In this document: one piece after another, positions 37,911 through 47,541 of the stretch | How the letters are laid out: the number at the start of each line of letters is the position of its first letter | Position numbering within the stretch: position 1 is the stretch's first letter | NCBI RefSeq assembly: GCF_004770745.1 | Contig: NZ_RQGD01000022.1 | Span: forward strand, 1-64,000 | Length of the DNA: 64,000 bases | Origin: Leptospira ognonensis | GTDB taxonomy: Bacteria > Spirochaetota > Leptospiria > Leptospirales > Leptospiraceae | Reading direction: 5' to 3' | Program-made: the position numbers and the translations under genes | Notes under the pieces: generated by a model | Seen by the model: the letters and a program-made list of their open reading frames with translations, nothing else | Databases searched by the model: none | Told to the model about the DNA's origin: nothing

Positions 37911-37938
37911 AAACGGAGGAAATTTCTTTCCTCCGTTT
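37911..37938 (+). terminator. hairpin terminator after the PuuD-like gene
   Basis: A perfect 12-pair stem, AAACGGAGGAAA with TTTCCTCCGTTT, closes a TTTC loop 14 bp after the stop codon. The T tract is short, but the stem is stable enough to act as a terminator or mRNA end. Confidence 0.7.
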
Positions 37939-37993
37939 ACTAGAATCTGTTGCCAGTTAGGTCGCTTTTATCGCACCGTCACTAGAGAGCAAA

Positions 37994-40501
37994 ATGGATT
38001 CTTTCCTTCCTTATCCTATTCCCACAATCTCTGAAAATCCCAATGCTTGGGAATATTTTTGGTTCCAATTACCGTATGGCGTTCCTGGAATTGTTTCTCT
38101 CATCGTCGGTCTTTTTTTAAGTTATTTTTCCTTTCAAAGGGCGGTTGATAAATCCGGTAGAGATCGCACATTTGCCATCAATCTTGGTATTTCTTTTTTA
38201 GGGTATAGCTGTCTGGGACTCATCCTTTCTCTTCGTGCTTGGATACTAGAGAAAGAACTTTTACTCCTGTTGAACAACTGGCTCTACTTGTTTGTCATTC
38301 TCATCTTACCGACAAATTTTTACATTTGTTATTCGATCACACGCCGCAAGGTCTTTCTCTATTATACGTATTTATGTTGGGTGGCCGTTGTTTTTGGCTA
38401 CTTTGGAATCTTACAAGGTAAGGGTTTTACAAATGATTGGTTCCAGTATCCTTTTGGTAAATATCCGAAGGCATCTGTATATGTTAAGCCTTTTGGAATC
38501 ATACCACTCATAGGCTACTTTGCTCTTGTTTTGCCTTTCTTTACCTTTAAATGGAAAGAGCTAGAAGGGCGTATCCATAGATCTCTCTTTATTGGTTACA
38601 ATATACTCTTTATATTCACGATTTCCAATGCTCCTGTTTTACTCGGATACAATGTTTATCCTGGTTCCTTTTTTATTTTCATACCTTTGCTGCTAATCGC
38701 CTACGGTGTGTTTCGTTCCGATTTTTTTGATGTGAACGAATTGCTATTCCAAAAGAATGGACTGTTCTATATCTTGTTTGGTGTTGTTTCCTTCTCTTTG
38801 ATTTTGCTTTCTAGTGCGGTAACCCTTGGCATGGACAATGCAACGTATGCAAATCAGAAATGGTTTCCCTATGCCATTCCACCGGCTGCATCTTTTTTCT
38901 CATCCATATTCATGGCCATCATTGTGGCCGGGTCAAATCCATCTGCGAAATTAAATCAACTTTGTGCCTTCTCACTCATCATTACGGCGTTCTATAATTT
39001 ACAATCGATTCCTACAAAATTTTCCTTGGATTATATTGTAATGTTAAGAATATCGCAAATTTGTTTTTTGATTTTCTCACTTGCTCCAAGTATTTTTACA
39101 AGATTTGTATTAAAAGTTATCGATTCGCCACGTCCACCGATACTCAAGTTAGTTGATATTTTTTCGGGTATTTGTGCATGCCTTTCCATAACGCCTTTTT
39201 TATTTGATGGATATTACGTTTATGATCAAGCGATCATTCATAAGGGCTACCTAGTTCAATACCTGATTGGCTTTATCACTCTTCTTGGTGTATTTATTAT
39301 CGCCAGAGATTTAAAGAGAAAATGGAGGAGTGTCCCAAGGTTATCCTTTGTAATCATAGGATCCATCTTGTTTTCGGGTTTGCTCCTACTTACTGCTATC
39401 CTTCCCTCAAATGGAATTAATTTTCCGCTTTTCAGTGATTACTTATTTATACCAACGATTGTCTTAGGATTCGCAGTTTTAAAGTATGAAGCTTTTTCTT
39501 TAAAAGGAAGAACCATTCGGTTTAGCCAAAGGTTGGCCAACCTTGGAATTTTTGCGATATTGGTCGCAAGTCTACTTCAGATGCCGAAGTTTCTGGAAGA
39601 CTTGGCCTTTGGGGAAACTTTGTTTCATTTAACTCTGGTTACTCTTCCATTAATTTTATTCAATTACCTTTTAGTATATGTTTTTTCTCGACCTCTCGCG
39701 GAAGAATTGGATCAAAGCTATTTACTTCTCGAAGAGGCAAAACAGAAAGCAGAAGTTGCCAATGAAGTTTCGGAAAGACTACTACTTAACATTCTACCAA
39801 AAAAAATTGCCGAAGAGATCAAACGCCAGGGATTTTACGAACCAGAAACCTATGAAGAAGTGAGTATCCTTTTTACCGATTTTCGCGGCTTTACGATGGT
39901 CGCAAAATCTATGGATACGAAGGAGTTAGTTACTGATTTGGATGCCTGTTTCACTCAGTTTGATGAAATCGTTTCCAGAAATAAAATGGAAAAACTAAAA
40001 ACCATCGGTGATTCCTATATGTGTGCTGGCGGATTACCAACACCTAACAAAACCAGCGCGCTCGATGCTTGTTTAGCCGCACTTGAAATTCGTTCCTTTA
40101 TGGACCAAATGAAGGAAATAAAAATAGGTTTAGGATTTCCGCACTGGGAGCTTCGTATTGGAATTAGCACCGGACCCGTCATCGCGGGAGTCGTAGGTAG
40201 ATTTAAATTTGCTTATGATATTTGGGGAGATAGTGTAAACACAGCCTCTCGGATGGAGAGTTCTGGCGAAGTCGGAGAAATCAATATCTCTGAACAAACG
40301 TATCATAAAATCCGTTTCTTATTTGATTGCGATTACCGGGGTAAAGTAGAGGCAAAACATAATGTTCTACTTGATATGTATTTTGTGAAACGATTGAAAC
40401 CTAAATTTTCTCGGGACGAATTTGGTTTCGTCCCGAATGAAAAATTTTGGAAAATTTACGAGAGAATCCAAAAGGGAGCCGTTCTCGTCAAAAAACACTA
40501 A
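37994..40501 (+). CDS. membrane adenylate cyclase, class III, with duplicated 7TM-like sensor
   Basis: An 835-residue protein. The first 560 residues hold about 14 membrane helices in what appear to be two similar blocks. Residues about 230-260 (IFIPLLLIAYGVFRSDFFDV) and about 485-505 (LFIPTIVLGFAVLKYEAF) sit at the equivalent end of each block. A short linker leads to a class III cyclase (residues about 605-815). The metal Asp residues are in FTDFRGFT and IGDSYMCAGG. DIWGDSVNTASRME holds the transition-state Asn and Arg, and LKTIGDSYM plus YDIWGD supply the Lys and Asp that select ATP. It should make cAMP. Signal unknown. Confidence 0.9.
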   Translation: MDSFLPYPIPTISENPNAWEYFWFQLPYGVPGIVSLIVGLFLSYFSFQRAVDKSGRDRTFAINLGISFLGYSCLGLILSLRAWILEKELLLLLNNWLYLFVILILPTNFYICYSITRRKVFLYYTYLCWVAVVFGYFGILQGKGFTNDWFQYPFGKYPKASVYVKPFGIIPLIGYFALVLPFFTFKWKELEGRIHRSLFIGYNILFIFTISNAPVLLGYNVYPGSFFIFIPLLLIAYGVFRSDFFDVNELLFQKNGLFYILFGVVSFSLILLSSAVTLGMDNATYANQKWFPYAIPPAASFFSSIFMAIIVAGSNPSAKLNQLCAFSLIITAFYNLQSIPTKFSLDYIVMLRISQICFLIFSLAPSIFTRFVLKVIDSPRPPILKLVDIFSGICACLSITPFLFDGYYVYDQAIIHKGYLVQYLIGFITLLGVFIIARDLKRKWRSVPRLSFVIIGSILFSGLLLLTAILPSNGINFPLFSDYLFIPTIVLGFAVLKYEAFSLKGRTIRFSQRLANLGIFAILVASLLQMPKFLEDLAFGETLFHLTLVTLPLILFNYLLVYVFSRPLAEELDQSYLLLEEAKQKAEVANEVSERLLLNILPKKIAEEIKRQGFYEPETYEEVSILFTDFRGFTMVAKSMDTKELVTDLDACFTQFDEIVSRNKMEKLKTIGDSYMCAGGLPTPNKTSALDACLAALEIRSFMDQMKEIKIGLGFPHWELRIGISTGPVIAGVVGRFKFAYDIWGDSVNTASRMESSGEVGEINISEQTYHKIRFLFDCDYRGKVEAKHNVLLDMYFVKRLKPKFSRDEFGFVPNEKFWKIYERIQKGAVLVKKH

Positions 40502-41929
40502 TTAAATGTTGATCGCTTCGCCAAGAACTGCGGCGGCCGCTTCCATTACGCCCTCGGCAAGCGTAGGATGCGCATGAATCGTCATCGCTAATTCTTTTAC
40601 CGTAAGTTCCATATTGGCGCTAAGCGTAAGCTCAGAAATCATTTCTGTCGCTGCACCTCCTATGATGTGAGCACCAAGAATCTCTCCATGCTTTTTATCA
40701 GAGATAATTTTGACCATTCCTGTCGTATCACCTTGAGCCTGCGCCCTACCACTCGCGGTAAAAGGAAACTTTCCAATTTGTAATTCATAACCTTGGGCGA
40801 TGGCTTTTGCTTCGGTTAAACCAACGCTCGCAACTTCTGGATGGCAATAAGTGCAACCAGGTATGTAATCATAGTTCAACGGATGTCTTTCTAATTTATG
40901 AGGATTGCCGGATCGAATGGAGATATCCTCAGCGGCTCTTATGCCTTCGGCACTAGCGACATGGGCTAAAGATGGAGTCGGAATGCAATCACCAATCGCA
41001 TAGATTGTATCAATGGAAGTTCTATAGCTAGCATCCACCTCGATGAAACCGTTTTTGGTTTTAATGCCAGCTCCCTCGAGTCCGATACCTGTCGTGTTTG
41101 CCGCGATCCCTACACCAACGATCACACGTTCAAAAGTTAATTTTTCTTTTTTTGCAGATTTTCTGTCCTGCAACACGAGATCCACGGAATCGGCATTCAC
41201 TGTCGCGGATTCTACCGCATAACTTAAATATTGTTCTATTTCTCGTTTTTTAAAAGATCTTTCTAGAATTTGCGAAATCTCAATGTCTTCATTTGGTAAT
41301 AAGTGATCTTGGAATTCTATCAAAGTTACTTTTGCTCCCATAGAAGCATAAAAATCTGCAAATTCAACTCCGATGGCACCTGCTCCGATGATTGCGATAG
41401 ATTTGGGAACTGTTTTTTGACTCATCGCATCACGAGCATTCAGAACTTTTACACTATCAAAAGGTAAAAATGGAAGCGCTTTATTTTTTGCACCGACAGC
41501 GATGACTATAAATTCTGTACCATAGGTAAATACTTCACCGTTTTCATTTTTTACTTCTAAGGTATGTTTATCGATGATAGAGGCCGAACCAGATATGACA
41601 GATATCTTATTTTTTTTCATAAGGAATTCGACACCTTTTGCCATCTGGTCCGCGACTGTCCTTGACCTTTTGATGACTTGCTCGAATTCAGCTGATACAT
41701 TATCTGCTTTTAGACCGAAACTTGCGGCCTTGCGCAGGTGTTCCAAGACATGAGCGCTCTCTAACAAAGCTTTTGTGGGAATACATCCCCAATTTAGGCA
41801 AACGCCACCAAGTCGTTCTTTTTCGATAACGGCCGTTTCGAAGCCTAATTGTGCTGCTCGAATTGCCGCCACATAGCCACCAGGCCCACCACCGATGACG
41901 ACGACTTTAAAATTTGCTGTATTTGCCAT
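40502..41929 (-). CDS. lpdA: dihydrolipoyl dehydrogenase
   Basis: A 475-residue flavoprotein disulfide reductase. It has the FAD site VVVIGGGPGGYVAAIRAAQLG, the redox pair in GGVCLNWGCIPTKALLES, the NAD site IAIIGAGAIGVEFADFYASMG and the C-terminal catalytic HAHPTLAE. It is the E3 of 2-oxoacid dehydrogenase or glycine cleavage complexes. I use the ATG at 41929, with GGGAG six bases upstream, rather than one four codons earlier. Its E1 and E2 partners are not in the window. It converges on the adenylate cyclase, stop against stop. Confidence 0.95.
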   Translation of the reverse strand: MANTANFKVVVIGGGPGGYVAAIRAAQLGFETAVIEKERLGGVCLNWGCIPTKALLESAHVLEHLRKAASFGLKADNVSAEFEQVIKRSRTVADQMAKGVEFLMKKNKISVISGSASIIDKHTLEVKNENGEVFTYGTEFIVIAVGAKNKALPFLPFDSVKVLNARDAMSQKTVPKSIAIIGAGAIGVEFADFYASMGAKVTLIEFQDHLLPNEDIEISQILERSFKKREIEQYLSYAVESATVNADSVDLVLQDRKSAKKEKLTFERVIVGVGIAANTTGIGLEGAGIKTKNGFIEVDASYRTSIDTIYAIGDCIPTPSLAHVASAEGIRAAEDISIRSGNPHKLERHPLNYDYIPGCTYCHPEVASVGLTEAKAIAQGYELQIGKFPFTASGRAQAQGDTTGMVKIISDKKHGEILGAHIIGGAATEMISELTLSANMELTVKELAMTIHAHPTLAEGVMEAAAAVLGEAINI

Positions 41930-41971
41930 AAAAGCTCCCAAGTGATTGGGATATCCGATTTTTATCGGAAG

Positions 41972-42712
41972 TCAAGACCTCTTTTTTGCAACTACGAGAA
42001 TCCTGGCACCCGTTTTTAGGTACTTATCACCAGCATAGCTTCCGTAAACATTCAATACTTCAAATTTTGAATCTTCTAAAAAATTTTGAATTTGAGGAAA
42101 ATTAAAAACCCTCATTGTGTGGCGGTCTTTTAAATCCTTATGATTTAAATTATAAACATAGTTTACTTCAACAATAGCGACATCGTCAGCACGTGTCATG
42201 CGAAAGCCACGATTCCTACGGATGGATACGTTTCCCTGACGAACATTGCTTACTGTCGTGAGAGGCTTTCGTTTGATACGATAGATTGGGTCCGCATTCC
42301 AAATTTCAAAAATGGCAAGCCCTGCTTGTTTTAAATTGCGATGGGTATTCCTCAAAAAGGTTATGACCGCATTGTCATCCAAAAGATAATTAAAAGTACC
42401 AAAAAGGCAGGTGATTGCATCTACTGGTTGTTTTGCGAAATAATCTTCCAGTCTTCCATATTCAAAAGTACAATGCGGATAACGCATTTTTGCTATTTCT
42501 AGCATGCGATTGGATCCATCCACTCCATGGATTTTAAAGCCCATGGCCTGGATCTCTTTTACATGTTCGCCCGTTCCACAACCTATATCGACAATGGTCT
42601 GGATTTTGTGTCTTTTGAAGGTTTCTCTGAGAAATTCCACTTCTTCAGGGAATTTTCTGCCAGCTTCTTCGATCGTGAAATAATATTCAGCTAGTTCGGT
42701 GTATAGTTTCAT
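41972..42712 (-). CDS. class I SAM-dependent methyltransferase
   Basis: A 246-residue methyltransferase with the SAM site VDIGCGTGEHVKEI (residues about 40-53), the acidic loop VDGSN and a Rossmann-type strand AITCLFGTFNYLL. The acceptor is not indicated. It has the GTFNYLL pattern seen in small-molecule and sugar methyltransferases. It lies 42 bp upstream of lpdA and is divergent from the degenerate GGDEF operon. Confidence 0.82.
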   Translation of the reverse strand: MKLYTELAEYYFTIEEAGRKFPEEVEFLRETFKRHKIQTIVDIGCGTGEHVKEIQAMGFKIHGVDGSNRMLEIAKMRYPHCTFEYGRLEDYFAKQPVDAITCLFGTFNYLLDDNAVITFLRNTHRNLKQAGLAIFEIWNADPIYRIKRKPLTTVSNVRQGNVSIRRNRGFRMTRADDVAIVEVNYVYNLNHKDLKDRHTMRVFNFPQIQNFLEDSKFEVLNVYGSYAGDKYLKTGARILVVAKKRS

Positions 42713-42786
42713 TTACTGGCATTTGGCGAAAATCATTTCAGAGAAATTCTAATTCACCCGTTACTGATAGTAACGGCAAAGTTACC

Positions 42787-43923
42787 ATGAAAAGATATTT
42801 AATTCCTACTATTTTTTTCGCAGTCGGACTCCTCCTTCAGTTTTGGCTCTATTTCTCATGGATCACACTTGGACTGCTTGTGACATCTACCTTGCTTCTC
42901 TGTCTCTTGATCTTCACAGTTAGTGAAATGAGTATCTCCAAAGATAGCTCGGAAGTTTCCTCCGATACGGGTCGGTATACAGAGACTTTAGCCTTGACTC
43001 TGCCAGAACCCATGATGAAAGCCCTGAGCGAAGTTGAGAAAAATTTCGAAACAAACTCATTTCGGAAAACAGAACCAATCTTTCACGACGAAGATCCGAT
43101 TCAATTCGCAAGTGATTTGCTTGCTAAACAAGAACGTCTTCGGTTTACAGAAGTGGTGAAAGAATATGCCTTACCGGTTCAAAATCCAAAAATAAGTTCC
43201 ATCTTATATGCTTATTTTGATGGATACCGCTTTACCGAAAGCGTTTGGCAAAAAGGAACCATGATCATTGACTCAGAAGCGAATGATATCGAATGGGAAG
43301 ATTTCGAAGAAAATACGATCAAAAGAGGTCTTCCTTGTTTATCCGCGGGCAGACAAAAATTGTTTTTACCAATCGTTATTAATGCCCAAGTGTTTGGTGT
43401 GATCTGTATGCAAACAAAAGACCAATTTTTTGAATCCGAAATGAATCTACTTTGGTTAACCACTGTTACTTTATCAGAAAAAGTCTTGGAACAAAAGGAA
43501 TACTTTCGGGCTTTGCACGATTCAAAGTCAGGACTCTTCAACAAAGCTCATTTTTATTCGAGCGCAAAGGATCGATTTCAAAGCAAATCAACTCAACTCC
43601 TCATACTACTAAAATTTATGAAGCCTGAGAATTATCTTGAGTTTGCCGTTTCCTTAAATGAAAAAACGAAATCTCAAGGCTTTACAGATATTGGTTTTTT
43701 CCAACTCGAAGATTTATTGCTAGGTTGTTTTATCCCTAGCCAATCCATTCAGGAATTTACTTTTTTCATTCAGTCATTCGTGGAAGAATTAGATGCATTA
43801 GGATATGAATGTGAGCTCGCATTGGGTCACTCTTCCAATAAAAATGTTACTGGGAAGTTTGACCAATGGATCAAACAAGCGTATCACTCGCTGGAAACCA
43901 GTATCCTTACAAATGCGGCGTAA
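42787..43923 (+). CDS. GAF-like plus degenerate GGDEF-like membrane protein
   Basis: A 378-residue protein with two N-terminal membrane helices (residues 5-45), then a GAF-like middle (PCLSAGRQKLFLPIVINAQVFGVICMQTKD) and a GGDEF-type fold that begins with ALHDSKSGLFNKAHF, the equivalent of 'D-x-LTGL-NR-x-F'. The GGDEF loop itself is lost (FQLEDLLLGCFI in its place), so it cannot make c-di-GMP. The stop is directly followed by the ATG of the CheX-like gene. Probably a structural or sensory protein derived from a diguanylate cyclase. Confidence 0.68.
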   Translation: MKRYLIPTIFFAVGLLLQFWLYFSWITLGLLVTSTLLLCLLIFTVSEMSISKDSSEVSSDTGRYTETLALTLPEPMMKALSEVEKNFETNSFRKTEPIFHDEDPIQFASDLLAKQERLRFTEVVKEYALPVQNPKISSILYAYFDGYRFTESVWQKGTMIIDSEANDIEWEDFEENTIKRGLPCLSAGRQKLFLPIVINAQVFGVICMQTKDQFFESEMNLLWLTTVTLSEKVLEQKEYFRALHDSKSGLFNKAHFYSSAKDRFQSKSTQLLILLKFMKPENYLEFAVSLNEKTKSQGFTDIGFFQLEDLLLGCFIPSQSIQEFTFFIQSFVEELDALGYECELALGHSSNKNVTGKFDQWIKQAYHSLETSILTNAA

Positions 43924-44436
43924 ATGGATCCGCTTCTTGATGAAAAATTTATCCTTTCGATCTCTCAAGTGTTGCCCGAACATTTTCAAAAAACATTGCA
44001 AATCCAGGCAGATCGAGAAGCTTACGGTCCCTCCAAGAATGAAGGCCTCTGTTATGAGAACTGTACCTGCGTAGAGTTTGTTGGTGATCTAAACGGCAAA
44101 CTCTATATAGGATTGGATGGTTATACAAAATTAAAACTATTGCCAAAAATTGCGCAATCATTCCAAATTGATCCCACTTCTAGGGCACATTCGGGTTCCA
44201 TCATGATGGAGTTTGCCAATCAAGTCAGCGGGCATTTAGTGAGTGAAATGCGACTCGGCAGATTTCAGATCGACATCCTTCCTCCTGAGAATTTAAACAA
44301 TAAGCTTGTCACTATTTCCTTGGAACGATATAGACAGTACATTATCATTTTTTTCTTAAAGGACAGAAGAGAAGAGGAATATCTAGGTCGACTGTATACG
44401 ATTTTATTGTTGGAAAAATTCTCAAAGATTGATTAG
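43924..44436 (+). CDS. CheX-like protein (CheC/CheX/FliY phosphatase fold)
   Basis: A 170-residue protein whose core EFVGDLNGKLYIGLDGYTKLKLLPKIAQ, with MMEFANQVSGHLVSEM, fits the CheX fold. The E-x-x-N phosphatase motif of CheX is present as EFAN. CheX proteins remove phosphate from CheY-type regulators. It abuts the degenerate GGDEF gene with no space (TAAATG) and precedes the hydrolase gene by 9 bp. An insert with four Cys near residues 43-49 (GLCYENCTC) is unusual. Confidence 0.7.
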   Translation: MDPLLDEKFILSISQVLPEHFQKTLQIQADREAYGPSKNEGLCYENCTCVEFVGDLNGKLYIGLDGYTKLKLLPKIAQSFQIDPTSRAHSGSIMMEFANQVSGHLVSEMRLGRFQIDILPPENLNNKLVTISLERYRQYIIIFFLKDRREEEYLGRLYTILLLEKFSKID

Positions 44437-44445
44437 CTGTCGAAG

Positions 44446-45480
44446 ATGAGGCCTTATTTCCTCTCTCTCCCCCTTGTTTTCACTTATGGTGGAATGATAA
44501 AAAACAAGAACCTCTCTTGTGAAAACGTAATATTAAAAAATAACCGAAGAGCAAGAGTATACCATCCTATCCGTAAAGATAAAACGAGTCTTCCTGGAAT
44601 CTATCTCCAACATGGACTCAGTATCTCTGGCATTGATGACCATCGTATCATCGACCTTGCGGAAAACTTAGCCCATTGCGGCTTTTCCGTCATTACACCA
44701 GAACTTGAGGAAGTAAAAAATCTCGTACTAACAATTGATACGATTGATAACATCGAAAGTGTAGGAATGGAGTTGAGTGAAAACAAATCATGGTTTGACG
44801 GGAAACGCTTTGGTTTTTTTTCCATTAGCTTTTCGAGTGGACTCGGGCTCATAGCTTGCTCGCGCGAAAAATTAGCCAGCCGCGTTTCCTCATTTATGGC
44901 TGTTGGAGGTTATTGCGATTTTTTAGATACTTTTCCTTTTGTGTTTAAAAATTTCCATATCGATAATTATGGAGTGATGATCCTTCTTTATAATTTGCTC
45001 GAAAGAATGGACAAAAAATTAGACAAAGAGCTTAAACAAGTTTTTCTGGAAGCGGCAAAGGACAACGCCCTGCACAGAGAGGGAGAGACTGCTCTGGCAC
45101 CGAAGATGTTGCAACACACATCCAAAGCCTCCCAAGAATTTTTCAGGAACGTGATGACTTCCAGTGAGTTTCGTAAGCAGCTGGCTGTCGATTTACAGAA
45201 TACCTTCAGCGTTGAGTTACCAAAAGCATTTTCGCCCTACTACCAAATGTCGGGTCTCCAGAGCCCCGTTTCCCTTCTTCACGGATACGATGATCCGGTC
45301 ATATCACCCGACGAATCGCGAAAATTGGCAGCTTATTTCAAGGAAAGAGGACATAAGTATGTTTTTGAAACCTCTACGGGACTGACCCATGGAGACAATC
45401 TACCCCTTCAGGAACAAATTGGAGGCATCCCAGGGCTATTAAAAACGTTTGGCACGTTTTTGCACTGGCTAAAAGGTTAG
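44446..45480 (+). CDS. alpha/beta hydrolase
   Basis: A 344-residue hydrolase-fold protein. The oxyanion-side motif is YLQHGLSISG, the nucleophile region is FFSISFSSGLG (Ser-x-Ser-x-Ser instead of the usual Gly-x-Ser-x-Gly), the acid is in HGYDDPVIS and the catalytic His in GLTHGD. The missing first Gly of the elbow makes the nucleophile uncertain. It may be a lipase/esterase relative of unknown substrate. It shares the operon of the CheX-like gene and precedes the FapA-like gene. Confidence 0.72.
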   Translation: MRPYFLSLPLVFTYGGMIKNKNLSCENVILKNNRRARVYHPIRKDKTSLPGIYLQHGLSISGIDDHRIIDLAENLAHCGFSVITPELEEVKNLVLTIDTIDNIESVGMELSENKSWFDGKRFGFFSISFSSGLGLIACSREKLASRVSSFMAVGGYCDFLDTFPFVFKNFHIDNYGVMILLYNLLERMDKKLDKELKQVFLEAAKDNALHREGETALAPKMLQHTSKASQEFFRNVMTSSEFRKQLAVDLQNTFSVELPKAFSPYYQMSGLQSPVSLLHGYDDPVISPDESRKLAAYFKERGHKYVFETSTGLTHGDNLPLQEQIGGIPGLLKTFGTFLHWLKG

Positions 45481-45527
45481 AGTTTCTACTTAGTTTTTGA
45501 AAAATCCATGCCGATAATGAGAATAGA

Positions 45528-47018
45528 ATGAGCCAAACACCTGCACAATCTCCTGAGTTCAATCCAAGTCGGGGGCTTCATTTTCTAATCTCCGATGATC
45601 GGCTAACGGTTACCATGTCAGTCAAGCTTGGCTGGTTAGCTGGTGGTGATGTAAACCATATACTTCTTTTAGAGTATATAGAAAGTACAGGCATTCATAG
45701 AGATCGGATTGACATGAAGGCAGTTGAAGCTGCAGCACTCGATATCCAAAAGGCGTTAAAAGATTCTGATAAATCAAAATCCCAACTTGAATTTGTGATC
45801 GCTCGAGGGATTCCCCCAAAACAAGGCCAAAACGGTTGGATCAAATTCTTTTTTCAACGTGCTCAGCGGGTGGTACTCAAAGATGATGGAAGTGCCGATT
45901 TTCGAAATATAAATAAATACGTTCACATCAATGAAGGCGATAAGCTTGCCACTTTATTTGAAGGAGTCCCAGGAGAACAGGGAATTGATATTGAAGGAAA
46001 GCCAGTTTACCCAAATCCTATCGACCGACCAAAATTGACATTAGGTAAAAATGTTTTACCAAAAACTGTAGCTGACCCAGAAAATCCAAGCCAACAAATC
46101 AAGGAATACTATGCAGGCGTGAGTGGCGTTGTCTTTTCCACCGACAATTCACTCACTGTCTCTCCCGAGTTAAATATCGACTCGAGCATTGGTCTTGGCA
46201 CGGGCAATATCAATTTTGAGGGAACGATCCGTGTAAAAGGAACGATAGAAGAAGGGGCGATTGTCAATTGTGCTGGCTCCCTTTACATTGATGGAAATGT
46301 GGAATCCTCTGAAGTCATTGTCGGCGCCGACCTAGAAGTAAAAGGCGGTGTAAAAGGCAAAGGTAAAGGCGTCATACGCGTTAAAGGCGATTTGCATACG
46401 AAGTTCATTGAAAACGCAATCTTGGAAGTCGATGGGGATTGTATCATTGAAAATTTTATACTCGGCTCAAAGATTTATTGTTTGGGAAATATCGTACTAA
46501 CTGGTGAATCCTCCTCACTCATTGGATCCGAAGTCATAGCATTCAAAGGTGTAACCCTCGCTTCTCTTGGTTCAGCGGCTCAAATGGATACAACCGTCGA
46601 AGTGGGATTTCATTATAAGAACGATCGATTGTTAAATGAAGGTTCTCTTCGTTTGGTAGAACTTGACAAAGAATTAGAAGCTGTTCTTCCTGAAATTCAA
46701 AAAATCAAAGAAATCGTCCAACGAACTCGCGGTAAACTAGACGAGGCGAGAAAACAAAAGTTCAAGGATGTTTTTGATGCCTATTCCAAAAAATCAAAAA
46801 CACTAGAACTTTTACGGGCAAAGGTAGAAGAGTTACGTTCCGCACGCTATAATAATGAAAATGTGAAAGTGGTTGTTAGAAATACAGCTCATCCTGGTGC
46901 TACCATCAAGTATAGAAGACAGATCGACAAGATCGTAAAGCCACAAACATCTTTTGTCATGAACTTCTTTCCGCAGCAAGATAAGGCCATGATGACTGCC
47001 TTCAAAGCGAGCAAATAA
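45528..47018 (+). CDS. FapA/DUF342 family polymer-forming protein
   Basis: A 496-residue protein with an N-terminal alpha/beta region, a right-handed beta-helix centre (residues about 210-340: EGTIRVKGTIEEGAIVNC, DGNVESSEVIVGADLEVKGGVKGKG) and a C-terminal coiled coil (residues about 370-440). This is the FapA (DUF342) layout. In other bacteria such proteins are called polymer-forming cytoskeletal or flagellar assembly A proteins. It is the last gene of the degenerate-GGDEF operon and may link it to cell shape or motility. Confidence 0.82.
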   Translation: MSQTPAQSPEFNPSRGLHFLISDDRLTVTMSVKLGWLAGGDVNHILLLEYIESTGIHRDRIDMKAVEAAALDIQKALKDSDKSKSQLEFVIARGIPPKQGQNGWIKFFFQRAQRVVLKDDGSADFRNINKYVHINEGDKLATLFEGVPGEQGIDIEGKPVYPNPIDRPKLTLGKNVLPKTVADPENPSQQIKEYYAGVSGVVFSTDNSLTVSPELNIDSSIGLGTGNINFEGTIRVKGTIEEGAIVNCAGSLYIDGNVESSEVIVGADLEVKGGVKGKGKGVIRVKGDLHTKFIENAILEVDGDCIIENFILGSKIYCLGNIVLTGESSSLIGSEVIAFKGVTLASLGSAAQMDTTVEVGFHYKNDRLLNEGSLRLVELDKELEAVLPEIQKIKEIVQRTRGKLDEARKQKFKDVFDAYSKKSKTLELLRAKVEELRSARYNNENVKVVVRNTAHPGATIKYRRQIDKIVKPQTSFVMNFFPQQDKAMMTAFKASK

Positions 47019-47024
47019 TAATTG

Positions 47025-47534
47025 TTAAAGTTTTAATCCAAGTTTATCTAACTTCGGAAGGATCACGTAATTGCAATACGAGTTCGTGGGATTTTTCGTA
47101 AAGTAGTTTTGATGGTAATCCTCGGCCTCAAAAAATTCTGGCAGAGGTGATATTTCCGTTACTATTGGAGATTTAAAAAGATAAGCGGATTCTTCTTTTG
47201 ATTGTAAGGCTAATTCTTTTTGTTTCTCATTATGATAGAAAATGACCGATCGATATTGGGTACCTACGTCATTCCCTTGTCGATTCAAAGTGGTCGGATC
47301 ATGCGCATGCCAAAAAATATCTAAGACTTGAGAATAACTGATCTGAGTATTTTCATACTTCACCTGGATCACCTCTGCATGTCCTGTCGTTCCGGAACAA
47401 ATATCTTTATAGGTCGGTGATTTTGTTTTACCGCCCGCATAACCAGATTTAACAGAAAGGATGCCAGGGATTCGGAGAAAAACCGCTTCCACGCACCAAA
47501 AACAACCACCACCGAGTGTCGCTATCTCTTCCAT
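47025..47534 (-). CDS. msrA: peptide methionine sulfoxide reductase A
   Basis: A 169-residue MsrA. The catalytic Cys11 is in [13 protein letters not shown], with Cys14 close by, and the core [13 protein letters not shown] and [18 protein letters not shown] is intact. It reduces methionine-S-sulfoxide in damaged proteins and in free methionine. AGGT stands five bases before the ATG. It lies 7 bp after mtnA, so the two methionine-related enzymes share an operon. Confidence 0.95.
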   Translation of the reverse strand: MEEIATLGGGCFWCVEAVFLRIPGILSVKSGYAGGKTKSPTYKDICSGTTGHAEVIQVKYENTQISYSQVLDIFWHAHDPTTLNRQGNDVGTQYRSVIFYHNEKQKELALQSKEESAYLFKSPIVTEISPLPEFFEAEDYHQNYFTKNPTNSYCNYVILPKLDKLGLKL

Positions 47535-47541
47535 AAATTAC

